Shown here: in pieces, positions 1-6,991 of the stretch
How positions within the stretch are numbered: the stretch's first letter is position 1
How the letters are laid out: every line of letters begins with the position of its first letter
From: Actinomycetota bacterium
Lineage (GTDB): Bacteria > Actinomycetota > Actinomycetes > Nanopelagicales > Nanopelagicaceae
DNA: 11,021 nt
Assembly: GCA_009698975.1 (NCBI GenBank)
Contig: WLPB01000016.1
Span: forward strand, 1-11,021
Direction: 5' to 3'
Translations under genes and position numbers: made by a program
Notes under the pieces: model-generated
What the model saw: the letters and a program-made list of their open reading frames with translations, nothing else
Database searches by the model: none
Told to the model about the DNA's origin: nothing

Positions 1-47
1 AGATACTCTCGTACCCCTTTCGGCGCTTGAATCTTCTCGTTCTTCAT
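1..47 (-). CDS. hisS: Histidine--tRNA ligase, N-terminal fragment (cut by window edge)
   Basis: Only the first 15 codons are in the window, beginning at the ATG at 47-45 and reading MKNEKIQAPKGVREYL-like sequence to the edge. The APKGVREYL stretch matches the usual start of bacterial histidyl-tRNA synthetases, where a K/RG-x-x-D/E-x-L motif opens the class II catalytic core. The enzyme charges tRNA-His with histidine in the cytoplasm. The start is supported by a strong Shine-Dalgarno sequence just upstream (51-58) and lies 12 bp after the stop of the MBL hydrolase, so the two are probably co-transcribed. The same MBL-hisS pairing is known from Streptomyces and Mycobacterium, which strengthens the call despite the short fragment. 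Nothing can be said about the rest of the protein. Confidence 0.82.
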   Translation of the reverse strand, partial: MKNEKIQAPKGVREY

Positions 48-50
48 ACC

Positions 51-58
51 CACCTCTT
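51..58 (-). promoter_or_regulatory. Shine-Dalgarno sequence of hisS
   Basis: AAGAGGTG on the minus strand, with the GAGG core 5 nt before the hisS ATG. It sits directly after the TAG stop of the upstream hydrolase gene and fixes the hisS start codon at 47. Confidence 0.75.
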
Positions 59-59
59 C

Positions 60-713
60 CTACCGCAATTCTTTCAGATATGGGTTTCTTTTGCGTTCAT
101 TTTCGATTGTCGTCTGTGGTCCATGTCCCGGAAGAACTTCAATTGCATCATCCAGAGGAAGAATCTTCTTCCTGAGCGTCTCTTTCATATCAGCTGCGCT
201 TCCCGTGGGCTGGTCTGTGCGCCCGATGGTTCCAGAGAAGAGAACATCGCCGCTGAGCAAAAACTCATTATTGAGCAAGAACATCAACGATCCTCGGGTA
301 TGACCTGGTGCGTGAATCGCCTTGATTGAGATACCAACAAGATTGAGTAGTTCGCCATCTCGAAGGGTGCGAGTATCTTGTGGTTCAGCAAAGCTCATCG
401 CCGAAATTGTTTGACGAAATTGCGGACTGTGGATTCCAGCTGGGTCAGCGATGAAACGACGATCCTCTGAATGAATATATGCCGGTATTCCGTAGCCATC
501 AGCTAGCGCCGTTATTGAGAAAGTATGATCGAGATGGCCATGAGTCAACAGGGCGGCGACCGGCTTGAGCCCTTCCTCGGAGACGATAAGTTCAATCTCC
601 GCCGAGATATCAGGCATCCCTGGGTCAACAATGATGCACTCACTACCCTTGCCAGAGGCAATCACCCAACAATTAGTTCCGTACATTGGGGCGGGAAAGC
701 TACGAATCAGCAT
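60..713 (-). CDS. Metallo-beta-lactamase-fold hydrolase (glyoxalase II-like)
   Basis: A 217-residue cytoplasmic protein of the MBL superfamily. It carries the di-metal motif THGHLDH at residues 57-63 (H58, H60, D62, H63), then H138 in HAPGHT (134-139), D156 in SGDVLF and H197 in PGHGP, so the full metal-binding set is present. Length and motifs fit the glyoxalase II/hydroxyacylglutathione hydrolase-like branch; the Mycobacterium tuberculosis gene in the same position (Rv2581c) is annotated that way. Actinobacteria generally use mycothiol rather than glutathione, so the natural substrate is probably another thioester or related ester; this is inference. The start is the ATG at 713, with AAAGGT 6 nt upstream. 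The gene runs into hisS with a 12-bp gap and is divergent from the DUF349 gene. There is no signal peptide. Confidence 0.85.
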   Translation of the reverse strand: MLIRSFPAPMYGTNCWVIASGKGSECIIVDPGMPDISAEIELIVSEEGLKPVAALLTHGHLDHTFSITALADGYGIPAYIHSEDRRFIADPAGIHSPQFRQTISAMSFAEPQDTRTLRDGELLNLVGISIKAIHAPGHTRGSLMFLLNNEFLLSGDVLFSGTIGRTDQPTGSAADMKETLRKKILPLDDAIEVLPGHGPQTTIENERKRNPYLKELR

Positions 714-719
714 AAATGG

Positions 720-725
720 ACCTTT
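720..725 (-). promoter_or_regulatory. Shine-Dalgarno sequence of the MBL hydrolase gene
   Basis: AAAGGT on the minus strand, 6 nt upstream of the ATG at 713. It supports that start codon. Confidence 0.6.
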
Positions 726-826
726 CGTGAGCGCGCTCCGAGGCGCAGATTTTCGCTGCGAAGAAGGACAGGGTACCTTTTACTCATTACAACCGCTGCA
801 TAACGAAGGCATCTGCCGACGCGCTG

Positions 827-833
827 AAAGGGA
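827..833 (+). promoter_or_regulatory. Shine-Dalgarno sequence of the DUF349 gene
   Basis: AAAGGGA ends 5 nt before the ATG at 839. It favours this start over the in-frame ATG at 866, which has no comparable sequence before it. Confidence 0.65.
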
Positions 834-838
834 CGACC

Positions 839-2161
839 ATGACCGAGATCCACACACCATCTGAGATGGCCAATACACACGTACCGGCTTTGAGCGCAGC
901 ATCTGCACTCATCGGCAACCCCGCCGAGTTTGGTCGCGTAGGTGAAGATGGCACCGTCTTCGTTCGCACAAGTTCAGGTGAAAAGGCTGTTGGTTCTTAT
1001 CCAGGTAAGTCAGCGGAAGAAGCGCTCGATTACTTTGTTCGCAAATTTGAAGCACTTGCATCGGAAGTTGCGCTTACTGCAGCCCGCGTTACAAGTGGTG
1101 CAATGGTTCCACAAGATGCTCATGAAGCAGTGAAGCGTCTTCGCGCACAGGTCGCAGAGCTAAATGGCGTGGGCGATCTCGAAGCACTTGCTAATTCTGT
1201 TGAACAGATTACTCCGCTCATCGAAGGTAATCGTGAAGCGTACGAAGCAAAGAAAGCCTCAGAAGCCGCTGCAAAAGCTGCTCGTCGCGAGCAGATTATT
1301 GTTGAGAAAGAGAAGATTGTGGCCGAGGCCGAATCTCTTGCAACTTCAGAATCTTGGAAAGTTACCGGAGATCGACTCAAGGTTCTTCTCGACGAATGGA
1401 AAGCCGCACCGCGTCTCGATAAGAAAGTTGACGCTGATTTCTGGAAGAGATTCTCAGCTTCACGCAATAAATTTGATAAGAAGCGTCGTGCCCACTTCTC
1501 ACAGCTAGAGGCTCTCTCAGAGAAGGTTTCGACAGAGAAGGAGGCAATCGTTCTTGAAGCTGAGAAGTTGGCTACCAGTACTGATTGGGTAGCGACTGCT
1601 CGCCGCTTCAAAGCTCTGATGGATCTTTGGAAAGCAGCAGGTCGTGGCAAGAAGAGCGATGATATGAAGCAGTGGTCACGATTTAAGGCAGCGCAAGATC
1701 AATTCTTCGCAGCGAAGAATGCAGATCTCGAAAAGCGTGAAGTAAGCATGGGCGCAAATCTCATCAAGCGCGAAGAGCTGATGCCTAAATTCGAAGCTCT
1801 TATTCCATTTACAGATGTGAAGGTGGCAAAAGCTGCCTTCCGCGAACTCATGAACGAGTGGGTAAAGATTGGCATCACCGACCGTACAAAGCGTGCCGCT
1901 TTCGATGCTCGCGTTGCAGTTGTAGAAGAGGCGATCAAGAGCGCCGAAGCAGAGGTCTGGCGCAAGAGCGATCCTGCCGCAAAGGCTCGCGCCGAAGATG
2001 TTGTTAAGCAATTAAGCGATTCAATCGCTGGCTATGAGAAGACTGCCGAGAAGGCTTTAGCAGCGGGAAATGCCAAGAAGGCTCAAGAAGCTAAAGAGTC
2101 TGCTGAAGCTCGTAAGGTCTGGCTACTTGAAGCTGAAAAATCACTCGCTGAGTTTAAGTAA
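839..2161 (+). CDS. DUF349 domain-containing protein
   Basis: A 440-residue, highly charged, Lys/Glu/Ala-rich and mostly helical protein. A small N-terminal segment (about 27-75, with GRVGEDGTVFVR) looks like a beta-hairpin module. A helical linker follows, then three DUF349-type repeats: about 165-222 (W173, EWKAA at 186-190), about 243-298 (DW at 249-250, LWKAAG at 263-268) and a more divergent one at about 316-370 (NEW at 339-341). The last 70 residues are predicted coiled coil. No catalytic motif, signal peptide or membrane segment is visible, so a cytoplasmic binding or scaffold role is most likely; the biochemical function of the family is not well defined. A DUF349 gene lies beside relA in Streptomyces too, as I recall. 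It is the only complete plus-strand gene in the window, and its TAA stop is 5 bp from the relA stop. Confidence 0.85.
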   Translation: MTEIHTPSEMANTHVPALSAASALIGNPAEFGRVGEDGTVFVRTSSGEKAVGSYPGKSAEEALDYFVRKFEALASEVALTAARVTSGAMVPQDAHEAVKRLRAQVAELNGVGDLEALANSVEQITPLIEGNREAYEAKKASEAAAKAARREQIIVEKEKIVAEAESLATSESWKVTGDRLKVLLDEWKAAPRLDKKVDADFWKRFSASRNKFDKKRRAHFSQLEALSEKVSTEKEAIVLEAEKLATSTDWVATARRFKALMDLWKAAGRGKKSDDMKQWSRFKAAQDQFFAAKNADLEKREVSMGANLIKREELMPKFEALIPFTDVKVAKAAFRELMNEWVKIGITDRTKRAAFDARVAVVEEAIKSAEAEVWRKSDPAAKARAEDVVKQLSDSIAGYEKTAEKALAAGNAKKAQEAKESAEARKVWLLEAEKSLAEFK

Positions 2162-2170
2162 TTCACTCAG
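2148..2170. terminator. Possible hairpin across the convergent stops of DUF349 gene and relA
   Basis: CTGAGT (2148-2153) and ACTCAG (2165-2170) form a perfect 6-bp inverted repeat around an 11-nt loop containing both stop codons. In the relA direction a run of five T follows about 8 nt beyond the stem. The plus-strand side has no T run. The stem is short and only moderately GC-rich, so this is a weak candidate for a terminator serving one or both converging transcripts. Confidence 0.3.
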
Positions 2171-4329
2171 GTACGGTAAACGTCGTAGACACCCTCGACG
2201 TTTCGCACTGAAGCTAAGACTGAGTCAAGGTGCTTTGCATCTGCCATTTCAAATGTAAAGCGTGAAATTGCGACTCGATCTTTAGAAGTACTCACTGCAG
2301 CGCTTAAGATATTTACATGTTGTTCCGATAGCGTGCGAGTGACATCCGCCAGCAAACGAGCCCTATCTAGCGCTTCCACTTGAATGTTGACGAGGAAAAT
2401 ACTTGCCGCGCCAGCGAGCCATGAAACCTTTACGATCCGCTCCCCTTGGTTCTCAAGTAAATCTGCAGCGTTGGTGCAATCGACGCGGTGAACCGAAATG
2501 CCTGAGCCCTTGGTGATAAAACCAGTGATTGCATCTCCAGGAACTGGCGTGCAACAACGCGCAAGCTTTGCGAGAACGTCGTCTACGCCTTCAACTTTGA
2601 TTGCGCTACTACTACGGCGGACCGCCTGATTCTGCGTTGGTAATACTTCAATCGACGCTTCCGGATGTGAATCCTCTAATCCCAAGACATGGGTGAGTTT
2701 CTCAATGACCGAAGCGGCGGAGACATGACCATCCCCCACTGCGCTATAGAGCGCTTCGATATCGGCATAGTGAAGATCGTGAGCTAGTTCAAGAAGTGAA
2801 TGTCCGCCAAATATCTTCTGCAACGGAAGTCCAGCTTTACGCATCTGGCGCGCAATTGATTCACGCCCTGCATCAATCGCCTCTTCGCGACGTTCTTTAC
2901 TGAAGTAGGCCTTGATTTTTGATCGGGCTCGTGGGCTCTTTACAAAGTTAAGCCAATCTCTACTTGGTCCAGCAGAATCTGACTTATTAGTGACAATCTC
3001 CACAACATCGCCATTATTGAGTTTGGATTCGAGCGGAACAAGTCGTCCATTGACTTTAGCTCCCGCACACTTCAAGCCAACATCTGTATGAACTGAAAAA
3101 GCAAAGTCCACTGGGGTCGAACCACCAGGAAGGGCAACGACGCTCCCCTTCGGTGTGAAGACAAAGACCTCTGGAGAACCTAGATCAAAGCGCAGCGCCT
3201 CGAGAAATTCAGAAGGGTCTTCCGTCTCCTTCTGCCATTCGTGCAACTGGCGTAACCATTGCATCTCAGGTGAGGATGAGTTCTCAGCATCTTGTCCTTG
3301 CTTGTACTTCCAGTGAGCTGCAATACCGAACTCTGCCCGGCTATGCATTTCATAGGTACGAATTTGAATTTCAATCGCTTTACCGTTGGGGCCGATAACC
3401 GTTGTGTGTAAGGACTGATAAAGATTGAATTTTGGCATCGCTATGTAATCTTTAAAGCGACCTGGGATAGGACTCCAGCGGGCGTGAATCGAACCAAGGA
3501 CTGCATAACAATCGCGTACATCATTTACGAGTACTCGTATGCCTACCAGATCGTAAATGTCATTGAAATCGCGTCCTCGAACTACCATCTTTTGATAGAC
3601 CGAATAGAAGTGCTTCTTCCGCCCCGTAACAGTTGCATTGATGGAATCTTTTGCTAGGTCGTCCTCAACCGCACTAATTACTTCTGCACTTAACGCATCT
3701 CGAGATGGAGATCTATCAGCAACAAGTCGAGCTATCTCCTCAAACTTCTTTGGTTCAAGTACCGCAAAACTTAAATCTTCAAGCTCCCACTTGATTGCAT
3801 TCATTCCGAGTCTGTGGGCTAGTGGTGCGTAAATATCGAGCGTCTCCCGCGCTTTACGAGCTGCGCTATCTGAAGCGACAAACTCCCATGTTCGCGCGTT
3901 ATGCAGGCGATCTGCAAGCTTGATCACAAGAACACGGATGTCGCGCGACATCGCAATGACCATTTTGCGCACTGTCTCTGCCTCGGCAGTAGGGCCGTAG
4001 GTAAGCTTGTCGAGTTTTGTGACGCCGTCGACCAGGTCTGCAACTTCTGAACCGAAATCGATTCGCAATTGCGTGAGTGAGTAAGGAGTATCTTCAACGG
4101 TATCGTGGAGTAAGGAGGCAACGATTGTTGTTTCGTTGAGCCCGAGCTCTGCAAGTATTTGCGTGACAGCAACCGGATGAGTGATGTACTCCTCGCCCGA
4201 TTTCCTGAGCTGTCCAACATGTGCCTGATCTGCGGTCAGGAAAGCACGAAGAATAAGCTCTTCATCAAAACTTTCGTAGTGTCCCCGTAACGATGCCAGA
4301 ATCGGATCGATTAAGGAGATATCAGCCAT
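2167..4329 (-). CDS. relA: Bifunctional (p)ppGpp synthetase/hydrolase (RelA/SpoT homologue)
   Basis: A 720-residue long-form RSH enzyme that makes (p)ppGpp from ATP and GDP/GTP and also degrades it, controlling the stringent response. The N-terminal HD hydrolase domain has H51, H75-D76 within LLHDTVEDT and D140 in KLADRLHN, so hydrolase activity should be intact. The synthetase domain (about 235-345) contains RFKD at 291-294, the RxKD form typical of bifunctional enzymes rather than the ExDD form of synthetase-only RelA, then YQSLHTT (304-310) and EIQIRT (320-325). A TGS domain lies at about 387-447, a conserved-cysteine region with C592-C593, H614 and C618, and an ACT domain at about 645-720. 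It is shorter at the N-terminus than the mycobacterial protein (about 790 residues). The ATG is 11 bp after the secF stop with no clear Shine-Dalgarno sequence, so translation is probably coupled to secF. The apt gene usually found next to it is absent. Confidence 0.95.
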   Translation of the reverse strand: MADISLIDPILASLRGHYESFDEELILRAFLTADQAHVGQLRKSGEEYITHPVAVTQILAELGLNETTIVASLLHDTVEDTPYSLTQLRIDFGSEVADLVDGVTKLDKLTYGPTAEAETVRKMVIAMSRDIRVLVIKLADRLHNARTWEFVASDSAARKARETLDIYAPLAHRLGMNAIKWELEDLSFAVLEPKKFEEIARLVADRSPSRDALSAEVISAVEDDLAKDSINATVTGRKKHFYSVYQKMVVRGRDFNDIYDLVGIRVLVNDVRDCYAVLGSIHARWSPIPGRFKDYIAMPKFNLYQSLHTTVIGPNGKAIEIQIRTYEMHSRAEFGIAAHWKYKQGQDAENSSSPEMQWLRQLHEWQKETEDPSEFLEALRFDLGSPEVFVFTPKGSVVALPGGSTPVDFAFSVHTDVGLKCAGAKVNGRLVPLESKLNNGDVVEIVTNKSDSAGPSRDWLNFVKSPRARSKIKAYFSKERREEAIDAGRESIARQMRKAGLPLQKIFGGHSLLELAHDLHYADIEALYSAVGDGHVSAASVIEKLTHVLGLEDSHPEASIEVLPTQNQAVRRSSSAIKVEGVDDVLAKLARCCTPVPGDAITGFITKGSGISVHRVDCTNAADLLENQGERIVKVSWLAGAASIFLVNIQVEALDRARLLADVTRTLSEQHVNILSAAVSTSKDRVAISRFTFEMADAKHLDSVLASVRNVEGVYDVYRT

Positions 4330-4340
4330 AGCTTTTGGGC

Positions 4341-5408
4341 TTACTTGCGACCCTTACGCTTTGGTTGATTGCGAGGTCCACGACCATTGATTGGCGCATT
4401 AGTAACCGTGCTCACAGATGCGTTGGAGGCAGCGGCTACTGGAGCTGCGCCGCGAGCGTTGACTCGCTTTGCAAGTGCCATCATTGCTGGTTCCTTTTCG
4501 CGAAGCGCGGCCAAGAATGGCGGAGCGATAAAGATAGATGAATAGGTACCGACTGCGAGACCGATAAAGAGAGCGAGCGAGAGATCCTTGAGAGTTCCCG
4601 CACCAAGTAGACCGGCTCCTACAAAGAGAATGGCTCCTACTGGAAGAAGGGCAATAATCGATGTATTCACAGAGCGAACGATGGTCTGATTAACAGCTAA
4701 GTTAGCGGCATCAGAGTAGGTGCTCTTACCTGTAGCTGCAATTGATTTTGTATTTTCGCGCACCTTGTCGAAGACAACAACTGTGTCATAGAGCGAATAT
4801 CCTAAAATAGTTAGGAATCCAATCACCGTTGCGGGGGTAACATCGAAACCGACTACAGCATAAATTCCAACGGTAATAAAGACGTCATGCACCACGGCAA
4901 CGATTGCCGAAAGCGCCATTTTTGATTCGAAGGCCATCGCCAAAAAGATGACAACGACAAATAAGAAGGCGATTAGACCATAGAGGGCTTTCTTCGTAAT
5001 CTCTTTACCCCATGAAGGCCCCACAACTTGAGTATCGATATCTTCAATATCTACTCCAAAAGTCTTCACGAGTGCATCTTCAATCTGAGCGGATTGACCT
5101 GCAGCGAGTGATCCAGTCTGGATTCGAACTTTCGTGCCACCGATCTTCTGGACAATGATTTCGCCCTGAATTCCGATTCCTTCCACAGAAGCGCGAGCTT
5201 CCTCAACAGAAATTCCAGCCTTCTTGACTGTATAAGAAGAGCCGCCCTTGAATTCAATTCCAAGGTGGAGTCCCTGTATGAACAGCGCTGCGATGGAGAT
5301 AAGAACGAAGACAGCAGAGATCGAATACCAACGCTTGCGGTTTCCGATGATGTTAAATGATGTCTCACCAGTGTAGAGACGTGAACCGATACCTTTAAGT
5401 TGAATCAT
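4341..5408 (-). CDS. secF: Protein translocase subunit SecF
   Basis: A 355-residue membrane protein that works with SecD to drive late steps of Sec-dependent export using the proton gradient. It shows the RND-type SecF layout: TM1 at about 30-48, an extracytoplasmic domain (about 49-140, beginning with GIEFKGGSSY), then TM2 141-159, TM3 165-187 with VHDVF at 173-177, TM4 191-213 running into YDTVVVFDKVREN, TM5 248-270 and TM6 276-298. A tail of about 55 residues follows, Ala/Asn/Ser-rich and ending in a basic cluster (PKRKGRK), presumably cytoplasmic. It contains no cysteine. The start is 4 nt after the secD stop, with GGAGGG inside the end of secD, so both are clearly one translational unit. 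relA begins 11 bp downstream. Confidence 0.95.
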   Translation of the reverse strand: MIQLKGIGSRLYTGETSFNIIGNRKRWYSISAVFVLISIAALFIQGLHLGIEFKGGSSYTVKKAGISVEEARASVEGIGIQGEIIVQKIGGTKVRIQTGSLAAGQSAQIEDALVKTFGVDIEDIDTQVVGPSWGKEITKKALYGLIAFLFVVVIFLAMAFESKMALSAIVAVVHDVFITVGIYAVVGFDVTPATVIGFLTILGYSLYDTVVVFDKVRENTKSIAATGKSTYSDAANLAVNQTIVRSVNTSIIALLPVGAILFVGAGLLGAGTLKDLSLALFIGLAVGTYSSIFIAPPFLAALREKEPAMMALAKRVNARGAAPVAAASNASVSTVTNAPINGRGPRNQPKRKGRK

Positions 5409-5412
5409 CGAA

Positions 5413-6954
5413 TTAACCCTCCATGCCTTCTGTAGTCACTTGCTTCTCTTGCTTGATGGGTTGCTTAGAACCGATGCTCTTGGCAGAAAAACCAGATGCC
5501 GGATGGCCCGATGCGAAGAACTTGCTCTTTGCGATAAGTGTTACTAACGGTTTAGTGAAGATAAAGACAACGAGTAAGTCAATAATCGTGACAAGACCTA
5601 AAGTAAATGCAAATCCGCGAACACCGCCGACTGCGAAGAAGTAGAGAAGAACCGCAGCTAAAATTGAAACGGTATCGGCGACGATGATTGTGTGTCGAGC
5701 CTTCGCCCAGCCAGATTCAACAGCTGAACGCAAAGTACGACCTTCACGAGCCTCATCACGAATTCGTTCAAAGTAGACAATAAATGAGTCTGCGGTAATG
5801 CCGATAGAGACAATTGCTCCTGCAATTCCCGCCAGAGTCAGTGTGAATCCTATTGCCTCTCCTAAAACAAGAACGCTGAGGTAGAGAAGTGCTCCAGCCA
5901 CAATGAGGGAACCCACAGTTACTAGACCCAGGGCTCGATAGTAAATAAGAGAGAAGAGGAATACCAGAACCAATCCAATCGCACCGGCAAGTAAGCCAGC
6001 CTCAAGCTGATCCGCACCGAGAGTCGGTGAAACCTGCTGAACATCTCCGCGGTCGAATGCAAGCGGTAGCGCACCGTACTTAAGAACGTTAGCGAGATCT
6101 TCAGCTTCAACACGTTTGAAGTTACCGGTGATTTCTGCGCTCCCAGATGGAATTGCTTCATTGATTGATGGGGCCGAAACAACTAATCCATCAAGAACGA
6201 TTGCTACTTGGTTGAGAGGCGCAGGCAAAGACGTAACACCCGCAGTCAGCTCAGCGAATGCCTTAGTTCCATCTCCATTGAAAGTAAGTGAAACGACATA
6301 CTGTGTACCAGAAGTCGAATCTACGCCATATTCGGCATCTGAAATCTGTTGACCCAAAACTTTGGCAGGTGCCAAAATGTATTTGCTGGTTCCTTTTCGA
6401 TCGCATGCAACCACAATGTCTGTTGGCGCATCGGCTCCAGTGCCTTGCAAGTTTGCTTTTTTGGTGCAATCAAGTGCCGCAAAGCGTGCGTTGATTTCAG
6501 CGCTCACACCGGCGACCGGGGTCGCAGAATCCGAGCCCGTACCTGCGGCGGGACCAGTCTGCGCCAGAACTTGTCGGAAACGAAGTTCAGCAGTTTGACC
6601 AACAAGATCAACCACACGTCGACCTGAGTCACCTGGTACTGAGATAACGATCTGTCTATTTGTTCCGCTACCTTGCGCTGTTACCTCTGACTCTGCAACA
6701 CCGAGTGAGTTAACGCGCTGGCGAATAATTTCTACAGCGGTATCAATCGCCTTCGCTGTTACCTGGTTGCTGTCATTAGATGCACGAGGCTGGAGGGTGA
6801 CACTGGTTCCCCCTCGAAGGTCGAGACCTAGCTTTACCGTCGTGGCACCTTGGATCATCGCTGTAGCAACGAGGCCGAGCATAATGAGGGCCAAGATCGC
6901 TAAGGAGCGACCTGGGCGTCCAGAGCTCTTTACTGTTTTATTTTGTGTGGACAT
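5413..6954 (-). CDS. secD: Protein translocase subunit SecD
   Basis: A 513-residue partner of SecF in the membrane-bound SecDF complex that pulls preproteins through the SecYEG channel. TM1 is at about 17-36, followed by the family signature GLDLRGGT (43-50), a large extracytoplasmic region (about 50-315) with INEAIPSGSAEITG, and five more TM helices at about 318-338, 341-363, 369-390, 424-444 and 448-470. The GITADSFIVYFERIRDE segment at 385-401 is characteristic of SecD TM4. The only two cysteines, C163 and C184, both lie in the extracytoplasmic domain. The C-terminal tail (471-513) is charged. The ATG at 6954 has no Shine-Dalgarno sequence but is preceded by a promoter-like element suggesting a leaderless mRNA. 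yajC, normally found between ruvB and secD in actinobacteria, is missing: the gap is only 17 bp. Confidence 0.95.
   Translation of the reverse strand: MSTQNKTVKSSGRPGRSLAILALIMLGLVATAMIQGATTVKLGLDLRGGTSVTLQPRASNDSNQVTAKAIDTAVEIIRQRVNSLGVAESEVTAQGSGTNRQIVISVPGDSGRRVVDLVGQTAELRFRQVLAQTGPAAGTGSDSATPVAGVSAEINARFAALDCTKKANLQGTGADAPTDIVVACDRKGTSKYILAPAKVLGQQISDAEYGVDSTSGTQYVVSLTFNGDGTKAFAELTAGVTSLPAPLNQVAIVLDGLVVSAPSINEAIPSGSAEITGNFKRVEAEDLANVLKYGALPLAFDRGDVQQVSPTLGADQLEAGLLAGAIGLVLVFLFSLIYYRALGLVTVGSLIVAGALLYLSVLVLGEAIGFTLTLAGIAGAIVSIGITADSFIVYFERIRDEAREGRTLRSAVESGWAKARHTIIVADTVSILAAVLLYFFAVGGVRGFAFTLGLVTIIDLLVVFIFTKPLVTLIAKSKFFASGHPASGFSAKSIGSKQPIKQEKQVTTEGMEG
5417..5422 (-). promoter_or_regulatory. 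Shine-Dalgarno sequence of secF
   Basis: GGAGGG on the minus strand, 8 nt before the secF ATG and embedded in the last codons of secD. It is one of the best ribosome sites in the cluster, in contrast to secD itself, which has none. Confidence 0.75.
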
Positions 6955-6962
6955 AGGGGCAG

Positions 6963-6991
6963 AGTCTACGGCTACTCCGCTTGAGTGTCGA
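6963..6991 (-). promoter_or_regulatory. Predicted leaderless promoter of secD
   Basis: On the minus strand, TCGACA (6991-6986) is separated by exactly 17 bp from TAGACT (6968-6963), which ends 8 nt before the secD ATG. TCGACA matches the -35 consensus TTGACA at 5 of 6 positions, and TAGACT fits the actinobacterial -10 pattern TAnnnT. Transcription would begin at or next to the A of the ATG, giving a leaderless mRNA, which agrees with the absence of a Shine-Dalgarno sequence. The element overlaps the last codons and stop of ruvB. The elements are seen directly; their activity is inferred. Confidence 0.6.

Larger units (their letters stand above)
714..838. promoter_or_regulatory. Divergent intergenic region between MBL hydrolase and DUF349 genes
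   Basis: These 125 bp must hold the promoters of both divergent genes, since no other upstream space exists for either. I see no promoter close to consensus. A weak candidate on the plus strand is TTTCGC (751-756), 17 bp, TACCTT (774-779). Two short symmetric elements occur: a perfect 10-bp palindrome GAGCGCGCTC at 729-738 and TTCGC-T-GCGAA at 752-762. Either could be an operator or chance. That promoters lie here is an inference from gene layout; their exact positions are not established. Confidence 0.45.

Noticed and set aside
714..787. Minus-strand ATG at 787 opening a short frame into the MBL gene, considered as a remnant of a ppi gene or an extended MBL start
   Set aside because: It is out of frame with the MBL gene, has no resemblance to a cyclophilin, and the MBL start at 713 already has a good ribosome site.
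1120..1650. 176-codon open frame on the minus strand inside the DUF349 gene
   Set aside because: Serine/arginine-rich translation typical of the antisense of a Lys/Glu/Ala-rich gene; no ribosome site or family resemblance.
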